Positions 9,375-18,572 of a stretch of 64,000 bases of DNA are shown one piece after another. Numbering within the stretch: position 1 is the stretch's first letter; every line of letters starts with the position of its first letter. The stretch spans positions 62,001-126,000 of the forward strand of contig CAYOJJ010000003.1 in assembly GCA_964404255.1 (NCBI GenBank), read 5' to 3'. The notes under the pieces were generated by a model. That model worked only from the letters and a program-made list of their open reading frames with translations. It was not told where the DNA came from and made no database searches. Position numbers and translations under genes: made by a program. Source of the stretch: JAFDZW01 sp964404255. GTDB lineage: Bacteria; Bacteroidota; Ignavibacteria; Palsa-1295.

Positions 9375-10196
9375 TTATTCTTCGTCGATAGCAAGTTTTG
9401 CCGTCCCATTAGCTTTAGAACCGACAAAGCGCGCGGTATAATATTTTCCTTGTGAGAAAAAGCCTGTCGATTGCAGGTTATCGCTTTTAGTGCTTCCGGC
9501 GGCATAGACCGTATGCTGGCCAGCCGGTACTAATACATAGTTATGTAATTCCCCATAGGTTACCATTTCCGGATTACCACTATTATCTTTGAAGACCGGT
9601 TGGTTATTCAGATCATCAAGATACAGGGTTACACTTGGCGAAGGTGACGGGAAATCGCTTATGCCATTGACCAACCGCAAGTAGCACATTCCGGCAGGAG
9701 CCGCGATATTCTTTAAGCTATCGTTGGCAAAGAACGGAGTAAGAAAAGTATCGACTCCTACATTACTCTGGAATAAGATCACGCTCGTGAGTGTAAAGGA
9801 ATCGAGAGTATTCGGTATAGATAAGCTATCGAAATGCTGCCCGAAATTGGGAAATGTACCGGTCTCGAAGGTAGCATAGAGCTTCATCGAAGAATCGGAG
9901 GTGATCGGGATATACTGTTTATCCATCGAAGGCTGAACCTGGACGAACTGTAAACCGGTTAATCCCCCCGTCTTTAATGAAATAGGCCCTGCATTATCGA
10001 GTACGGCGAGAAAGCGAATAAAAGCCGGCCCATGAGGCGTATGATTTGTAACAACCGTATCGGTATCGTGCTGAGTCTCATAGTCCACACTATGAGCGCA
10101 GCCTGAGTTCAAGAAAATAATAAACGGAATAACAAGTAGTAGCTCTGCTACAATGATCAAATAATCGCGCCGATATTTCTGGAGATTGTTCACCAA
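9375..10196 (-). CDS. Lipoprotein with DUF4397-like domain
   Basis: 273 residues. The N-terminus is basic then hydrophobic (YLIIVAELLLVIPFIIFL) and ends in a lipobox-like LNSGC at about residue 33, so it is probably a lipid-anchored envelope protein. The region from about 55 to the end has features of DUF4397 proteins: ARFVG at the end, LRLVNGISD, VTLYLDD and VLVPAGQHTVYAAG, in two beta-rich halves. Function is unknown. It is convergent with purF, 17 bases away, and divergent from the mutase gene. Confidence 0.72.
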   Translation of the reverse strand: MVNNLQKYRRDYLIIVAELLLVIPFIIFLNSGCAHSVDYETQHDTDTVVTNHTPHGPAFIRFLAVLDNAGPISLKTGGLTGLQFVQVQPSMDKQYIPITSDSSMKLYATFETGTFPNFGQHFDSLSIPNTLDSFTLTSVILFQSNVGVDTFLTPFFANDSLKNIAAPAGMCYLRLVNGISDFPSPSPSVTLYLDDLNNQPVFKDNSGNPEMVTYGELHNYVLVPAGQHTVYAAGSTKSDNLQSTGFFSQGKYYTARFVGSKANGTAKLAIDEE

Positions 10197-10342
10197 GTCC
10201 TTTTAAGCTTTATTCCACCTACGAAGATACGAAGGTTTTGTGTCAATGGTGGTAAAAAGTGGGAAATTTGCTTTTCTTCAAATGCTATTGAATTTGCTTT
10301 GCCATTCGTGATGTTCTAAGAGCCTCATAATTTAACCGGGTA

Positions 10343-11899
10343 ATGGCTTCAAAGCTTCGTAAAGAGCAGTTTCTTACTCCTTCGGGCATCCCAATCGAGC
10401 GTATTTATGGCGCCGATGCTACTGGGGATGCGGGCTCCTTTCCGTTTACAAGGGGGGTCTATAACGAAATGTATCGCTCCCGGTTATGGACGATGCGCCA
10501 GTATGCCGGCTTTGGCAGCGCCTCGGAATCCAACAAGCGATATAAATTCCTGCTTGCCAGCGGCACGACCGGTCTTTCCGTTGCCTTCGATCTGCCGACC
10601 CAGATCGGCTATGACTCCGATCATTCAATGGCGCTTGGTGAAGTTGGCAAGGTCGGAGTACCGATCGATTCGCTTGAAGATTTTAACGTACTCTTCGATG
10701 GCATCGAACTTGAAAAAGTCTCGACCTCGATGACGATCAATGCAACGGCCAGCATCCTGCTTGCCCTCTACGTTGCAAAAGCGAAGCAGCAGAATGCCGA
10801 TCTGAAAAAAATATCCGGTACGATTCAGAATGATATCTTAAAAGAATACGCTGCCCGCGGGACCTATATCTATCCCCCGTCGGCATCGATGCGTATTATT
10901 ACCGATATTTTCGGCTGGTGTGCGAAAGAACTTCCCTCCTGGAATACGATCTCTATTAGTGGCTATCATATTCGCGAAGCAGGCTCCACGGCTATCGAAG
11001 AGATCGCCTTCACGCTCTCGAATGGCTTGGCATATGTGAAAGCGGCTGTCGATGCAGGTCTCGATGTTGATGAATTTGCTCCGCGTCTTTCCTTCTTCTT
11101 TAATTCGCAGATCAACTTCTTCGAGGAGATCGCGAAATTCCGCGCAGCCCGCACTCTCTGGGCAAAGCTGATGCAGGAGCGCTTCGCTGCTAAGAAAGCT
11201 GAATCGCTAAAGCTGCGCTTCCATTCGCAAACGGCCGGTTCAAGCCTCACCGCACAGCAGATCGAAAATAATATCGTACGCACCACCATTGAAGCAATGG
11301 CGGCAGTACTGGGTGGCACGCAGTCGTTACATACCAATGCAAAAGATGAGGCATTGGCATTACCCACCGAAGGCTCGGCCCGCACGGCGCTTCGTACTCA
11401 ACAAGTAATCGCGTATGAAAGCGGCATTGCCGATACGGTGGATCCGCTGGCCGGTAGTTATTATATCGAATCGCTCACGGCAACGCTCATCGAAAAAAGC
11501 TCTGAGCTTATCGCGCAGATCGATGGCATGGGCGGTTCGGTAAAAGCGATTGAAGCCGGATTTATTCAGGAGCGCATCGCCCGCAGCGCCTATGAATTCC
11601 AAAAGCGGATCGAGACCAAAGAAGATATTATTGTCGGTGTCAATGAATTCACCGAGAAAGAAGAACAGACGGCCGATATCCTAAAGATCGATCCCGCTCT
11701 CGAAACCGATCAGGTGGCAAAAGTACAGGCAATGCGCGAAAAGCGTGATGCCGTATTAGCCGAGAAAGCCATTGCAAGCGTCGAGCAAACTGCCCGCGAT
11801 GGCGGCAACCTGATGCCTACCATCATCAATGCCGTCGAATCGTACTCAACCCTCGGCGAAATAGCCGATGCCATGCGCCGGGTATTCGGCGAGTATTAA
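10343..11899 (+). CDS. Methylmalonyl-CoA mutase-type catalytic subunit without B12 domain
   Basis: 518 residues, the length of a large (catalytic) subunit of a split acyl-CoA mutase; the roughly 130-residue cobalamin-binding domain (DxHxxG) is absent and no small subunit lies in the window. The family blocks are strong: TRGVYNEMYRSRLWTMRQY, SGYHIREAG (His209) and FFEEIAKFRAAR. Tyr54 (RQYAGF) and Arg172 (AARGTYIYPP) align with Tyr89 and Arg207 of methylmalonyl-CoA mutase, which are Phe and Gln in isobutyryl-CoA mutase. That favours methylmalonyl-CoA/succinyl-CoA as substrate. It would act in propionate metabolism. It is monocistronic by appearance. Confidence 0.88.
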   Translation: MASKLRKEQFLTPSGIPIERIYGADATGDAGSFPFTRGVYNEMYRSRLWTMRQYAGFGSASESNKRYKFLLASGTTGLSVAFDLPTQIGYDSDHSMALGEVGKVGVPIDSLEDFNVLFDGIELEKVSTSMTINATASILLALYVAKAKQQNADLKKISGTIQNDILKEYAARGTYIYPPSASMRIITDIFGWCAKELPSWNTISISGYHIREAGSTAIEEIAFTLSNGLAYVKAAVDAGLDVDEFAPRLSFFFNSQINFFEEIAKFRAARTLWAKLMQERFAAKKAESLKLRFHSQTAGSSLTAQQIENNIVRTTIEAMAAVLGGTQSLHTNAKDEALALPTEGSARTALRTQQVIAYESGIADTVDPLAGSYYIESLTATLIEKSSELIAQIDGMGGSVKAIEAGFIQERIARSAYEFQKRIETKEDIIVGVNEFTEKEEQTADILKIDPALETDQVAKVQAMREKRDAVLAEKAIASVEQTARDGGNLMPTIINAVESYSTLGEIADAMRRVFGEY

Positions 11900-11927
11900 G
11901 CCGGAAGCTAATTGATTAATTATTTTA

Positions 11928-11959
11928 CGGTTACCGCCAGGGCGCTTGCTGGGTAATCG
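11928..11959. other. Stem-loop upstream of rplS
   Basis: CGGTTAC (11928-11934) pairs with GTAATCG (11953-11959, one wobble), and CCAG (11937-11940) with CTGG (11949-11952), leaving a 2-base bulge and an 8-base loop. No T-run follows, so it is a poor intrinsic terminator for the mutase gene. It could be part of a ribosomal-protein leader or only a transcript-end structure. Confidence 0.4.
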
Positions 11960-12047
11960 TAAAGAAAAACGGGGCTTTCCCTTACTTTAGGTTGAACTTC
12001 CCGGCAATAAATAGCGTTTTACGCGTCCCAATAGAAGGAATAAAGCA

Positions 12048-12389
12048 ATGGAACAGATCATCCGTGCTGTCGCGAGCAGCCAACTCCGTAACGATATCCC
12101 GACCTTCCGCGCCGGTGATACCGTCAATGTATCCGTAAAAGTTGTTGAAGGCGAAAAAGAGCGCATTCAGAACTTTGAAGGAATCGTCATGGCTCGCAAG
12201 GGTGCTGGCATCAATGCTACCTTCACGGTCCGCAAAATGTCCAACGGTGTCGGTGTCGAGCGTATCTTCCCGCTGCACTCACCGCGTATCGCTAAGATCG
12301 ACTTCATCAAGGGCGGTAATGTCCGCCGTGCGAAGTTGAACTACCTCCGTGGCCTCGGCGCGAAGGACGTTCGTCGCAAAACCACCTAA
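12048..12389 (+). CDS. rplS: 50S ribosomal protein L19
   Basis: 113 residues, the normal length. L19 lies at the 30S-50S interface. Family hallmarks: FRAGDTVNVSVKVVEGEKER (about 24-43), RIQNFEGIVMARKG (about 43-56), FTVRKMSNGVGVERIFPLHSP, and a basic C-terminus with KLNYLRGL. The usual rpsP-rimM-trmD neighbours are absent; it stands behind a 148-base intergenic region with a stem-loop and is followed 34 bases later by recN. Confidence 0.97.
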   Translation: MEQIIRAVASSQLRNDIPTFRAGDTVNVSVKVVEGEKERIQNFEGIVMARKGAGINATFTVRKMSNGVGVERIFPLHSPRIAKIDFIKGGNVRRAKLNYLRGLGAKDVRRKTT

Positions 12390-12423
12390 GCACTTCTTTT
12401 ACGGAGTATTTTTGTAAGACAAT

Positions 12424-14154
12424 ATGCTCCGTTCTTTACTCGTTAAGAATTATGCTTTGATCGAAGAGATTACCGTCTCTTTCGATACGGGCTTGTCTAT
12501 TATTACCGGAGAAACCGGCGCCGGCAAATCTATTTTGCTCGGAGCGCTCGGCCTTATTCTTGGCGACCGTGCCTCCAGCGATGAAATAAGAACCGGGGCG
12601 GATAAAGCGATCGTCGAAGCCGAGTTCGATCTAACGACCAGCACTTCCCTACTTGCAACGCTGCGCCAGTTCGAGCTGGACCTTGAATCTTCCCACCTGA
12701 TCATCCGCCGTGAGATTACCAAAAAAGGCACTTCCCGCGCTTTTGTTAACGATACTCCGGTCAGCTTATCTGTGCTTAAAAGTATCGGCGAATTGCTCGT
12801 CGATCTGCATGGGCAGCATGAGCATCAATCGCTCCTCAATACCGACCGGCATATAGATTTTCTCGATGAGTTCGCCGGCCTTGCCGATAAGCGAAAAGAA
12901 TACGAAGCGATCTATTCCAGATTTATTTCTCTACGCAGCGAATACCACAACCTGCAACACGACCTCGAACGCTCCGAACGCGAGCGCAGCTTTCTGGAAT
13001 TTCAATTTCAGGAGATCGATGCCATTGCTCCCAAAGAGCAGGAAGATGAGCAGGTAAAACAAGAGCTTCAAAAGCTTGAGCATTCGGAAGAATTACAGAT
13101 CGCTGCCAGCGAATTGCATGAGTTGTTGTATGAAGGCGATGGCTCGGTCTTCGAACGCCTATCGACCGCAAAGCCGTTGCTCGAAAAACTTCGCCGCTTC
13201 GATGCCGGCTTTGAAAGTCAGCTCGCTGAATTCAGCGCAGCACTCGAAAGCATTAAAGAACTGGCGCATACAGTAAATCACTATGGCGATAGCATCGAAG
13301 CCGATCCCGAACAGCTTGAAACACTTCGTTCGCGCGACTTACAGCTTAGCCGCTTAAAAAAGAAGTACGGACCGGCGCTTAGCGATGTATTAGCACTCTA
13401 TAAAAAACTTTCCGATAGCGTTGGCTCCGGCGGCACTACCGAAGACCGCTTAAAAGAGCTGGCTGCAACGCTTCGCACCATACAAAGTGAAGCACTCAAA
13501 GCAGCAACTACTTTAAGCACCGCCCGCAAAAAAGCAGCGAAGACCTTCGAGAAAAAGATCACCGAAGAATTGAAGACGCTGGGCATCGAACATGGCTCGT
13601 TCGTTGTCTCCTTTACCATGTCAGCGCTCAGCTCTGCCGATGAATTCGCTTCTGCTATCCGAATGGACGGAGCACCGATACAGGCGAATAAGAAAGGCTT
13701 CGATACCATCGAGTTTTTTATCTCGACCAATAAAGGTGAGACAGCGAAGCCATTAGTAAAGGTAGCATCGGGCGGCGAAGTCTCGCGCATCATGCTTTCG
13801 ATCAAGACCATTCTATCCGATAGCGAACAGATACCGGTGCTGATCTTCGATGAAATAGATACCGGCATTTCCGGTCGCATCGCTCAGCGCGTTGGTTCGG
13901 CTATGAAGAAGCTCTCGGCAAGCCATCAGCTACTTGCAATCACCCATCTGGGCCAGATCGCAGCCTTTGCCGATCACCACTATAAAGTGGAGAAATCAAC
14001 GAGCGGTGCACAAACTTCTTCCACGCTTCGCCTGCTCAGTGCAAAAGAACATGAAGCCGAGATCGCCCGCTTAATTTCCGGTGAGACTGTAACCGATACT
14101 TCTCTTAAAGCAGCCCGTTCACTCTTAAACGAAGCCCGCTCCCTTGCCGCTTAA
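12424..14154 (+). CDS. recN: DNA repair protein RecN (SMC-like ATPase)
   Basis: 576 residues. RecN is an SMC-like cytoplasmic ATPase recruited to DNA double-strand breaks. Walker A ITGETGAGKS lies at about 27-36, the RecN block DLHGQHEHQSLL near 126-137, the coiled-coil arms in the middle (long E/K/L/Q-rich stretches between about 150 and 370), the signature VASGGEVSRI near 447-456 and Walker B LIFDEIDTGISG near 473-484. Its last 11 bases overlap the start of folC in another frame, implying translational coupling. Confidence 0.96.
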   Translation: MLRSLLVKNYALIEEITVSFDTGLSIITGETGAGKSILLGALGLILGDRASSDEIRTGADKAIVEAEFDLTTSTSLLATLRQFELDLESSHLIIRREITKKGTSRAFVNDTPVSLSVLKSIGELLVDLHGQHEHQSLLNTDRHIDFLDEFAGLADKRKEYEAIYSRFISLRSEYHNLQHDLERSERERSFLEFQFQEIDAIAPKEQEDEQVKQELQKLEHSEELQIAASELHELLYEGDGSVFERLSTAKPLLEKLRRFDAGFESQLAEFSAALESIKELAHTVNHYGDSIEADPEQLETLRSRDLQLSRLKKKYGPALSDVLALYKKLSDSVGSGGTTEDRLKELAATLRTIQSEALKAATTLSTARKKAAKTFEKKITEELKTLGIEHGSFVVSFTMSALSSADEFASAIRMDGAPIQANKKGFDTIEFFISTNKGETAKPLVKVASGGEVSRIMLSIKTILSDSEQIPVLIFDEIDTGISGRIAQRVGSAMKKLSASHQLLAITHLGQIAAFADHHYKVEKSTSGAQTSSTLRLLSAKEHEAEIARLISGETVTDTSLKAARSLLNEARSLAA

Positions 14155-15391
14155 CGATTCATATACCAACGAACTCGAAGCGCTCTTTACCCTCGAGTTC
14201 ACCGGAATGAAACTGGGGCTTGATAATATTGCAGCCCTGCTTGCATTGATCGATAACCCCCATCGCAAGTTTAAGAGCATTCATATTGCCGGCTCGAACG
14301 GCAAAGGCTCGGTGAGCGCGATGCTCGCCGCCGCGCTACAGGCGCACGGACTGAAAGTAGGTCTCTTTACGTCTCCGCATCTCGTCGATTTCAGAGAGCG
14401 CATTAAAATAAATGGCGTTATGATTCGCCGCGAAGCGGTCTCCGAATTTTTACAGAAGCATTGGCCTACCGTTAAAGAATTACAATCGACGTTTTTCGAA
14501 ACAACGACGGCTCTTGCCTTCGATCATTTCGCTAATGAGCATGTCGATGTTGCTGTCATTGAAACGGGGCTTGGCGGGCGGCTCGATGCAACCAATATCT
14601 TAGAGCATCCCTTGGCAACGGTTATCACTTCCATTAGTCTCGAACATACTCAGATCCTCGGCGATACGCTGGAAGCCATAGCCGGTGAGAAAGCCGGTAT
14701 CTTTAAGAAAGATGCACCGGCGATTGTATCAGTACAGGATTCTATTAAGCAGGTATTCAAAGCAAAAGCAACGGAAGTCGGCACTACAGTACGCTTTAGT
14801 GATGAAGTCGAAATTCCAGGTTATTACAGCACACTCGAACCTCCCTTTGCCGGAGAACATCAGCGAGCGAATTTGAGAACAGTACTAGCGACGGTCGAAA
14901 TACTTCCGTTAGAACTGAACCCCGCTGCCATCATCGAAGGCATAAAAAACACCGTGATACTTACCGGTCTTCGTGCTCGCTTAGAGCCTGTTGCCGATCC
15001 TGCCTTTGTAAGCAAAGGAGTTACTGTTATTACCGATGTCGGCCACAACCCCGATGCCTTTAAGCAACTGGCAAAACATTTTACTGCTCACCAGATCAAA
15101 CCACTGGTTGTCCTCGGCTTAGTAAGCGATAAAGATCGTACCGAGATATTTTCCTACCTGAAAAGCTTTGCTTCTTCTATTATTACCGTTGCTGCCGAAT
15201 CTCACCGTGCGGTAGCGAGTGCAACACTTGCCAGCGAGGCTGCGGCCGCGGGCCTTACCGCTATCGATGGCGGCTCAGTGGTCTCTGGAGTTAAAAAAGC
15301 TGCTGCGATGGCAACAGCAGGCGATACGGTTCTTATCTGTGGCTCCCACTATGTAATTGGTGAATATTTAGCCTCCCTCAAGCGCCTCTAA
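14144..15391 (+). CDS. folC: Folylpolyglutamate synthase / dihydrofolate synthase
   Basis: 415 residues. FolC adds glutamates to folates (and L-Glu to dihydropteroate). The start is TTG at 14144, inside the 3' end of recN; it is supported by the family-like N-terminus LEALFTLEFTGMKLGLDNI. The Mur-ligase P-loop is SNGKGS at 51-56, followed by FTSPHLVDFRERI, ETGLGGRLDATNI, the motif SLEHTQILG, and a C-terminal block VTVITDVGHNPDAF. Coupled to recN and followed by icd after a 72-base gap. Confidence 0.95.
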   Translation: MPLNDSYTNELEALFTLEFTGMKLGLDNIAALLALIDNPHRKFKSIHIAGSNGKGSVSAMLAAALQAHGLKVGLFTSPHLVDFRERIKINGVMIRREAVSEFLQKHWPTVKELQSTFFETTTALAFDHFANEHVDVAVIETGLGGRLDATNILEHPLATVITSISLEHTQILGDTLEAIAGEKAGIFKKDAPAIVSVQDSIKQVFKAKATEVGTTVRFSDEVEIPGYYSTLEPPFAGEHQRANLRTVLATVEILPLELNPAAIIEGIKNTVILTGLRARLEPVADPAFVSKGVTVITDVGHNPDAFKQLAKHFTAHQIKPLVVLGLVSDKDRTEIFSYLKSFASSIITVAAESHRAVASATLASEAAAAGLTAIDGGSVVSGVKKAAAMATAGDTVLICGSHYVIGEYLASLKRL

Positions 15392-15463
15392 AGGCCATAT
15401 CTATCGGATTTTTCATTGGTAGAGAATTGTTATAATCTTTCTATTTTCTCGACCAATTTATTA

Positions 15464-16906
15464 ATGCCCGCAAAAAGAACGATTACAATAGCTTACGGAG
15501 ATGGTATAGGACCAGAGATCATGAGCGCTACGCTTGCGATCCTAAAGGCAGCGGGAGCCGATCTGGAGTATGAAGAAATTGAGATTGGCGAGAAGGTCTA
15601 TAAGCGTGGTATCTCCACCGGTATCGAAGATTCTGCCTGGGCTTCGCTTCGTAAAAACAAAGTATTCTTAAAAGCCCCGATCACGACCCCGCAAGGCGGT
15701 GGCGTGAAGAGCCTCAACGTGACGGTCAGAAAAATGCTTGGGCTCTATGCGAATGTCCGCCCCTGCGTTTCCTATTTCCCCTATATCGATACCAAACATC
15801 CGAAGATGGATATGGTCATCGTTCGTGAGAACGAGGAAGATCTTTATGCGGGTATCGAACATCAGCAAACCGCTGAAGTCTATCAGGCCTTAAAGCTCAT
15901 CTCCCGCCCCGGTACGGAAAAGATCGTTCGCTATGCCTTCGAATATGCGCGTGCTCATAACCGCAAGAAGGTTACCTGCATGACGAAGGATAACATCATG
16001 AAGATCACCGATGGCATGTTCCACAAGATCTTCAATGAAGTCGGTGCCGAATACCCGGAGATCGAGAAAGACCATTTTATACTTGACATCGGTTGCGCCT
16101 TCGTTGCCGAAAAGCCGGAGCTCTTCGATGTCATCGTCACCCTGAATTTATATGGCGATGTCATTAGCGATATTGCAGCGCAGGTAGCAGGTTCGGTTGG
16201 TATTGCAGGTTCGGCAAACATTGGCGAAGATTTCGCTATGTTCGAAGCCATCCACGGTTCTGCCCCGACGATCGCCGGACAAAATATCGCTAACCCTTCG
16301 GGCTTATTGCAAGGTGCTATCCAGATGCTCGTGCATGTCGGGCAGCCGGAAGTTGCTTCGAAGATCGCTAATGCCTGGCTCGCAACGATCGAGCACGGCA
16401 TTCATACCAAAGATATTTATTCCTATAATCACAGCCACGATCTTGTCGGCACCAAGGAATTTGCCGATGCAGTGATCAAGCATCTTGGCAAACTGCCGGA
16501 GCAATTCAAGCCGGTTTCGTTCGGTACTTCCAAAGCGACGCCTTCCACCTGGAAGTATGTACCGAAGCAAGTTAAGAAAGAAACGATCGGTATCGATGTC
16601 TTTATCGACTCGCGGCTTACACCCGATGATCTGGCTGGCCAGCTTAAGCAGGCTTCGACCGATCATCTATCCATAAAGTTTATTTCCAATCGCGGCGTGA
16701 AAGTATGGCCGGAAGGTATGCCGGAGACGTTCGTCTCCGATCACTACCGTTGCCGCTTCCGCACCGAAGGCGATACGTCGATCACGCACAGCGAGATCGT
16801 TACGCTGCTCGATACTATTCAGAAGCAGGGCCTTGATTTCATCAAGACCGAGCATCTGTGTACCTTCGATGGAGCGATAGGGTTTTCACTTGGCCAGGGA
16901 GAATAA
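15464..16906 (+). CDS. icd: NADP-dependent isocitrate dehydrogenase (Thermus-type, extended C-terminus)
   Basis: 480 residues from the ATG at 15464 (MPAKRTITIAYGDGIGPEI). A 16-residue longer reading from a TTG at 15416 was rejected: those residues do not fit the family. The TCA-cycle enzyme converts isocitrate to 2-oxoglutarate. Visible motifs are the substrate-binding SLNVTVRKMLGLYANVRP near 80-97, MVIVRENEEDLYAGIEH near 110, and the metal/cofactor block LYGDVISDIAAQVAGSVG near 215. After the catalytic core (about 335 residues) a 140-residue C-terminal domain follows (IGIDVFIDSRLTPDDLAGQL), as in Thermus-type isocitrate dehydrogenases rather than the E. coli form. purE starts 3 bases after the stop. 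Confidence 0.88.
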   Translation: MPAKRTITIAYGDGIGPEIMSATLAILKAAGADLEYEEIEIGEKVYKRGISTGIEDSAWASLRKNKVFLKAPITTPQGGGVKSLNVTVRKMLGLYANVRPCVSYFPYIDTKHPKMDMVIVRENEEDLYAGIEHQQTAEVYQALKLISRPGTEKIVRYAFEYARAHNRKKVTCMTKDNIMKITDGMFHKIFNEVGAEYPEIEKDHFILDIGCAFVAEKPELFDVIVTLNLYGDVISDIAAQVAGSVGIAGSANIGEDFAMFEAIHGSAPTIAGQNIANPSGLLQGAIQMLVHVGQPEVASKIANAWLATIEHGIHTKDIYSYNHSHDLVGTKEFADAVIKHLGKLPEQFKPVSFGTSKATPSTWKYVPKQVKKETIGIDVFIDSRLTPDDLAGQLKQASTDHLSIKFISNRGVKVWPEGMPETFVSDHYRCRFRTEGDTSITHSEIVTLLDTIQKQGLDFIKTEHLCTFDGAIGFSLGQGE

Positions 16907-16908
16907 GT

Positions 16909-17436
16909 ATGATCGATGTAGCTTCGAGCAAAGTTAGTGGCGGTGGTAAACCGACTCCACTTGTCGGCGTCATCATGGGCAGCACTTCCGATTGGGATAC
17001 GATGCGCGAAGCATCGCTCGTCTTATCGGAGTTCGGTGTCGAGCATGAATGCGAAGTAGTATCGGCTCATCGCACTCCGAAAAAATTAGCAACCTACGCC
17101 GAAGAAGCCGAGTCGCGCGGTATGGAAGTGATCATTGCCGGTGCCGGTGGCGCAGCCCACTTACCGGGTATGACCGCTGCTTATACCCTGCTTCCGGTGC
17201 TTGGTGTACCGGTAGAAAGCCACGCGCTTAAAGGCATGGATTCGCTGCTCTCGATTGTACAGATGCCCGGTGGCGTACCGGTCGGTACTCTTGCCATTGG
17301 CAAAGCCGGTGCAAAGAATGCTGCTTTGCTTGCGATCAGTATTTTATCGAACTCGCGCCCGGCGCTTCGTGAAAAGCTTCGCACCTACCGCGAAAAGCAA
17401 ACCTCCGACGTACTCGCACAAAAAATTTCCGTATGA
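16909..17436 (+). CDS. purE: N5-carboxyaminoimidazole ribonucleotide mutase
   Basis: 175 residues from the ATG at 16909, preceded by AGGGAGAA; longer readings run into icd and were rejected. Class I PurE moves the carboxylate of N5-CAIR to give CAIR in purine synthesis. Motifs: GVIMGSTSDWDTM near 20-32, VSAHRTP near 54-60 (catalytic His) and IAGAGGAAHLPGM near 82-94. It overlaps purK by 4 bases (ATGA), the classic purEK coupling. Confidence 0.97.
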   Translation: MIDVASSKVSGGGKPTPLVGVIMGSTSDWDTMREASLVLSEFGVEHECEVVSAHRTPKKLATYAEEAESRGMEVIIAGAGGAAHLPGMTAAYTLLPVLGVPVESHALKGMDSLLSIVQMPGGVPVGTLAIGKAGAKNAALLAISILSNSRPALREKLRTYREKQTSDVLAQKISV

Positions 17437-18572
17437 CCCCCATCCTTCCCGGCAGCACGATCGGTATTCTTGGCTCCGGCCAGCTCGGCAGGATGCTGGC
17501 GCTTGAGGCCCGCAGAATGGGCTATCGTGTGCATACCTTCTCTCCGGAGGAAGATTCTCCGACCGGACAGATCGCCGATCTCGAATACGTCGCTTCCTAT
17601 GACGATGCCGATGCTGCTAAAGATTTTGCACTGGGCGTCGATGTGGTTACCCTGGAGTTTGAAAATATCGCCTTCGACGTAGCAAAAGCCATTGAAGCTG
17701 TTCGCCCGATTCGTCCGCGCCCGGAAGTATTGCATACCACGCAGCACCGCCTGCGCGAAAAAACATTTTTGCATACGAGCGGCTTTCCGGTAACACCGTT
17801 TCGAAGAGTCAGCACCGAAGCAGAGCTTCAGACTGCTATCAACGAACTGGGCTTTCCTTGTGTACTGAAAACTGCCGGCTTTGGCTATGACGGTAAAGGA
17901 CAGGCGAAAGTGAATTCGCTCGATGATGCGCTCGCCGCCTTTCGCTCGATGAATGGCGCCGAAGCTATTGCCGAACAATTTATTTCCTTCGATAGAGAGA
18001 TCTCTGTCGTTGCAGCCCGCGGGCTCGATGGCAGCTTCGTGCCCTATACTCCGGTCTGGAATACGCATCGCGATCATATTCTCGATCTTACGATTGCTCC
18101 GGCCCCCATCGATACTACTCTTTCAACCGAAGCGATTGAGATCGCTCGCGGCGTTATGGAAAAGCTCGATTGCATTGGCGTACTCTGCGTAGAATTTTTT
18201 GTGACCAGCGACGGCAAGTTACTCATCAACGAGCTTGCTCCGCGTCCGCATAACTCAGGCCATTGGACGATCGATGCCTGCGTTACCAACCAGTTCGAAC
18301 AGCAACTGCGCGCTGTCTGCGGCCTGCCACTTGGTTCGCCGGATATGCTGGTGCCTCAAGCCGCCATGGTAAACCTTCTCGGTAATATCTGGGAAAAAGG
18401 CGAGCCGAACTGGAAAGAAGTATTAAAAGATAAGCAGGTAAAGCTGCATCTTTATGGCAAACATGAAGCCCGCAAAGGACGCAAGATGGGCCATGTTACT
18501 GTTACGGCTGCTACGGCCGCCGACCTTGGCACGAAAGCACTTCGCGTAAAAAATATTTTATCGATCCCCTGA
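17433..18572 (+). CDS. purK: N5-carboxyaminoimidazole ribonucleotide synthase
   Basis: 379 residues. ATP-grasp enzyme that carboxylates AIR with bicarbonate and ATP; its product passes to PurE. The N-terminal preATP-grasp block GILGSGQLGRMLALEARRMG begins at residue 10; the ATP-grasp core has CVLKTAGFGYDGKGQ near 146-160, EQFISFDREISVVAARG near 181-197 and the metal-binding end LLINELAPRPHNSGHWT near 262-278. Coupled to purE by a 4-base overlap and to the following gene by a 1-base overlap. Confidence 0.97.
   Translation: MTPILPGSTIGILGSGQLGRMLALEARRMGYRVHTFSPEEDSPTGQIADLEYVASYDDADAAKDFALGVDVVTLEFENIAFDVAKAIEAVRPIRPRPEVLHTTQHRLREKTFLHTSGFPVTPFRRVSTEAELQTAINELGFPCVLKTAGFGYDGKGQAKVNSLDDALAAFRSMNGAEAIAEQFISFDREISVVAARGLDGSFVPYTPVWNTHRDHILDLTIAPAPIDTTLSTEAIEIARGVMEKLDCIGVLCVEFFVTSDGKLLINELAPRPHNSGHWTIDACVTNQFEQQLRAVCGLPLGSPDMLVPQAAMVNLLGNIWEKGEPNWKEVLKDKQVKLHLYGKHEARKGRKMGHVTVTAATAADLGTKALRVKNILSIP

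Noticed and set aside
13398..13880. 160-codon minus-strand frame inside recN
   Set aside because: Opposite a strongly supported gene; composition typical of an antisense shadow in this codon usage.
15416..15463. Longer N-terminus of isocitrate dehydrogenase from a TTG, and a TATAAT at 15431-15436
   Set aside because: The extra residues do not fit the family and the ATG at 15464 gives the expected start. TATAAT has no -35 box and this genome favours TAnnTTTG, so I did not call a promoter.
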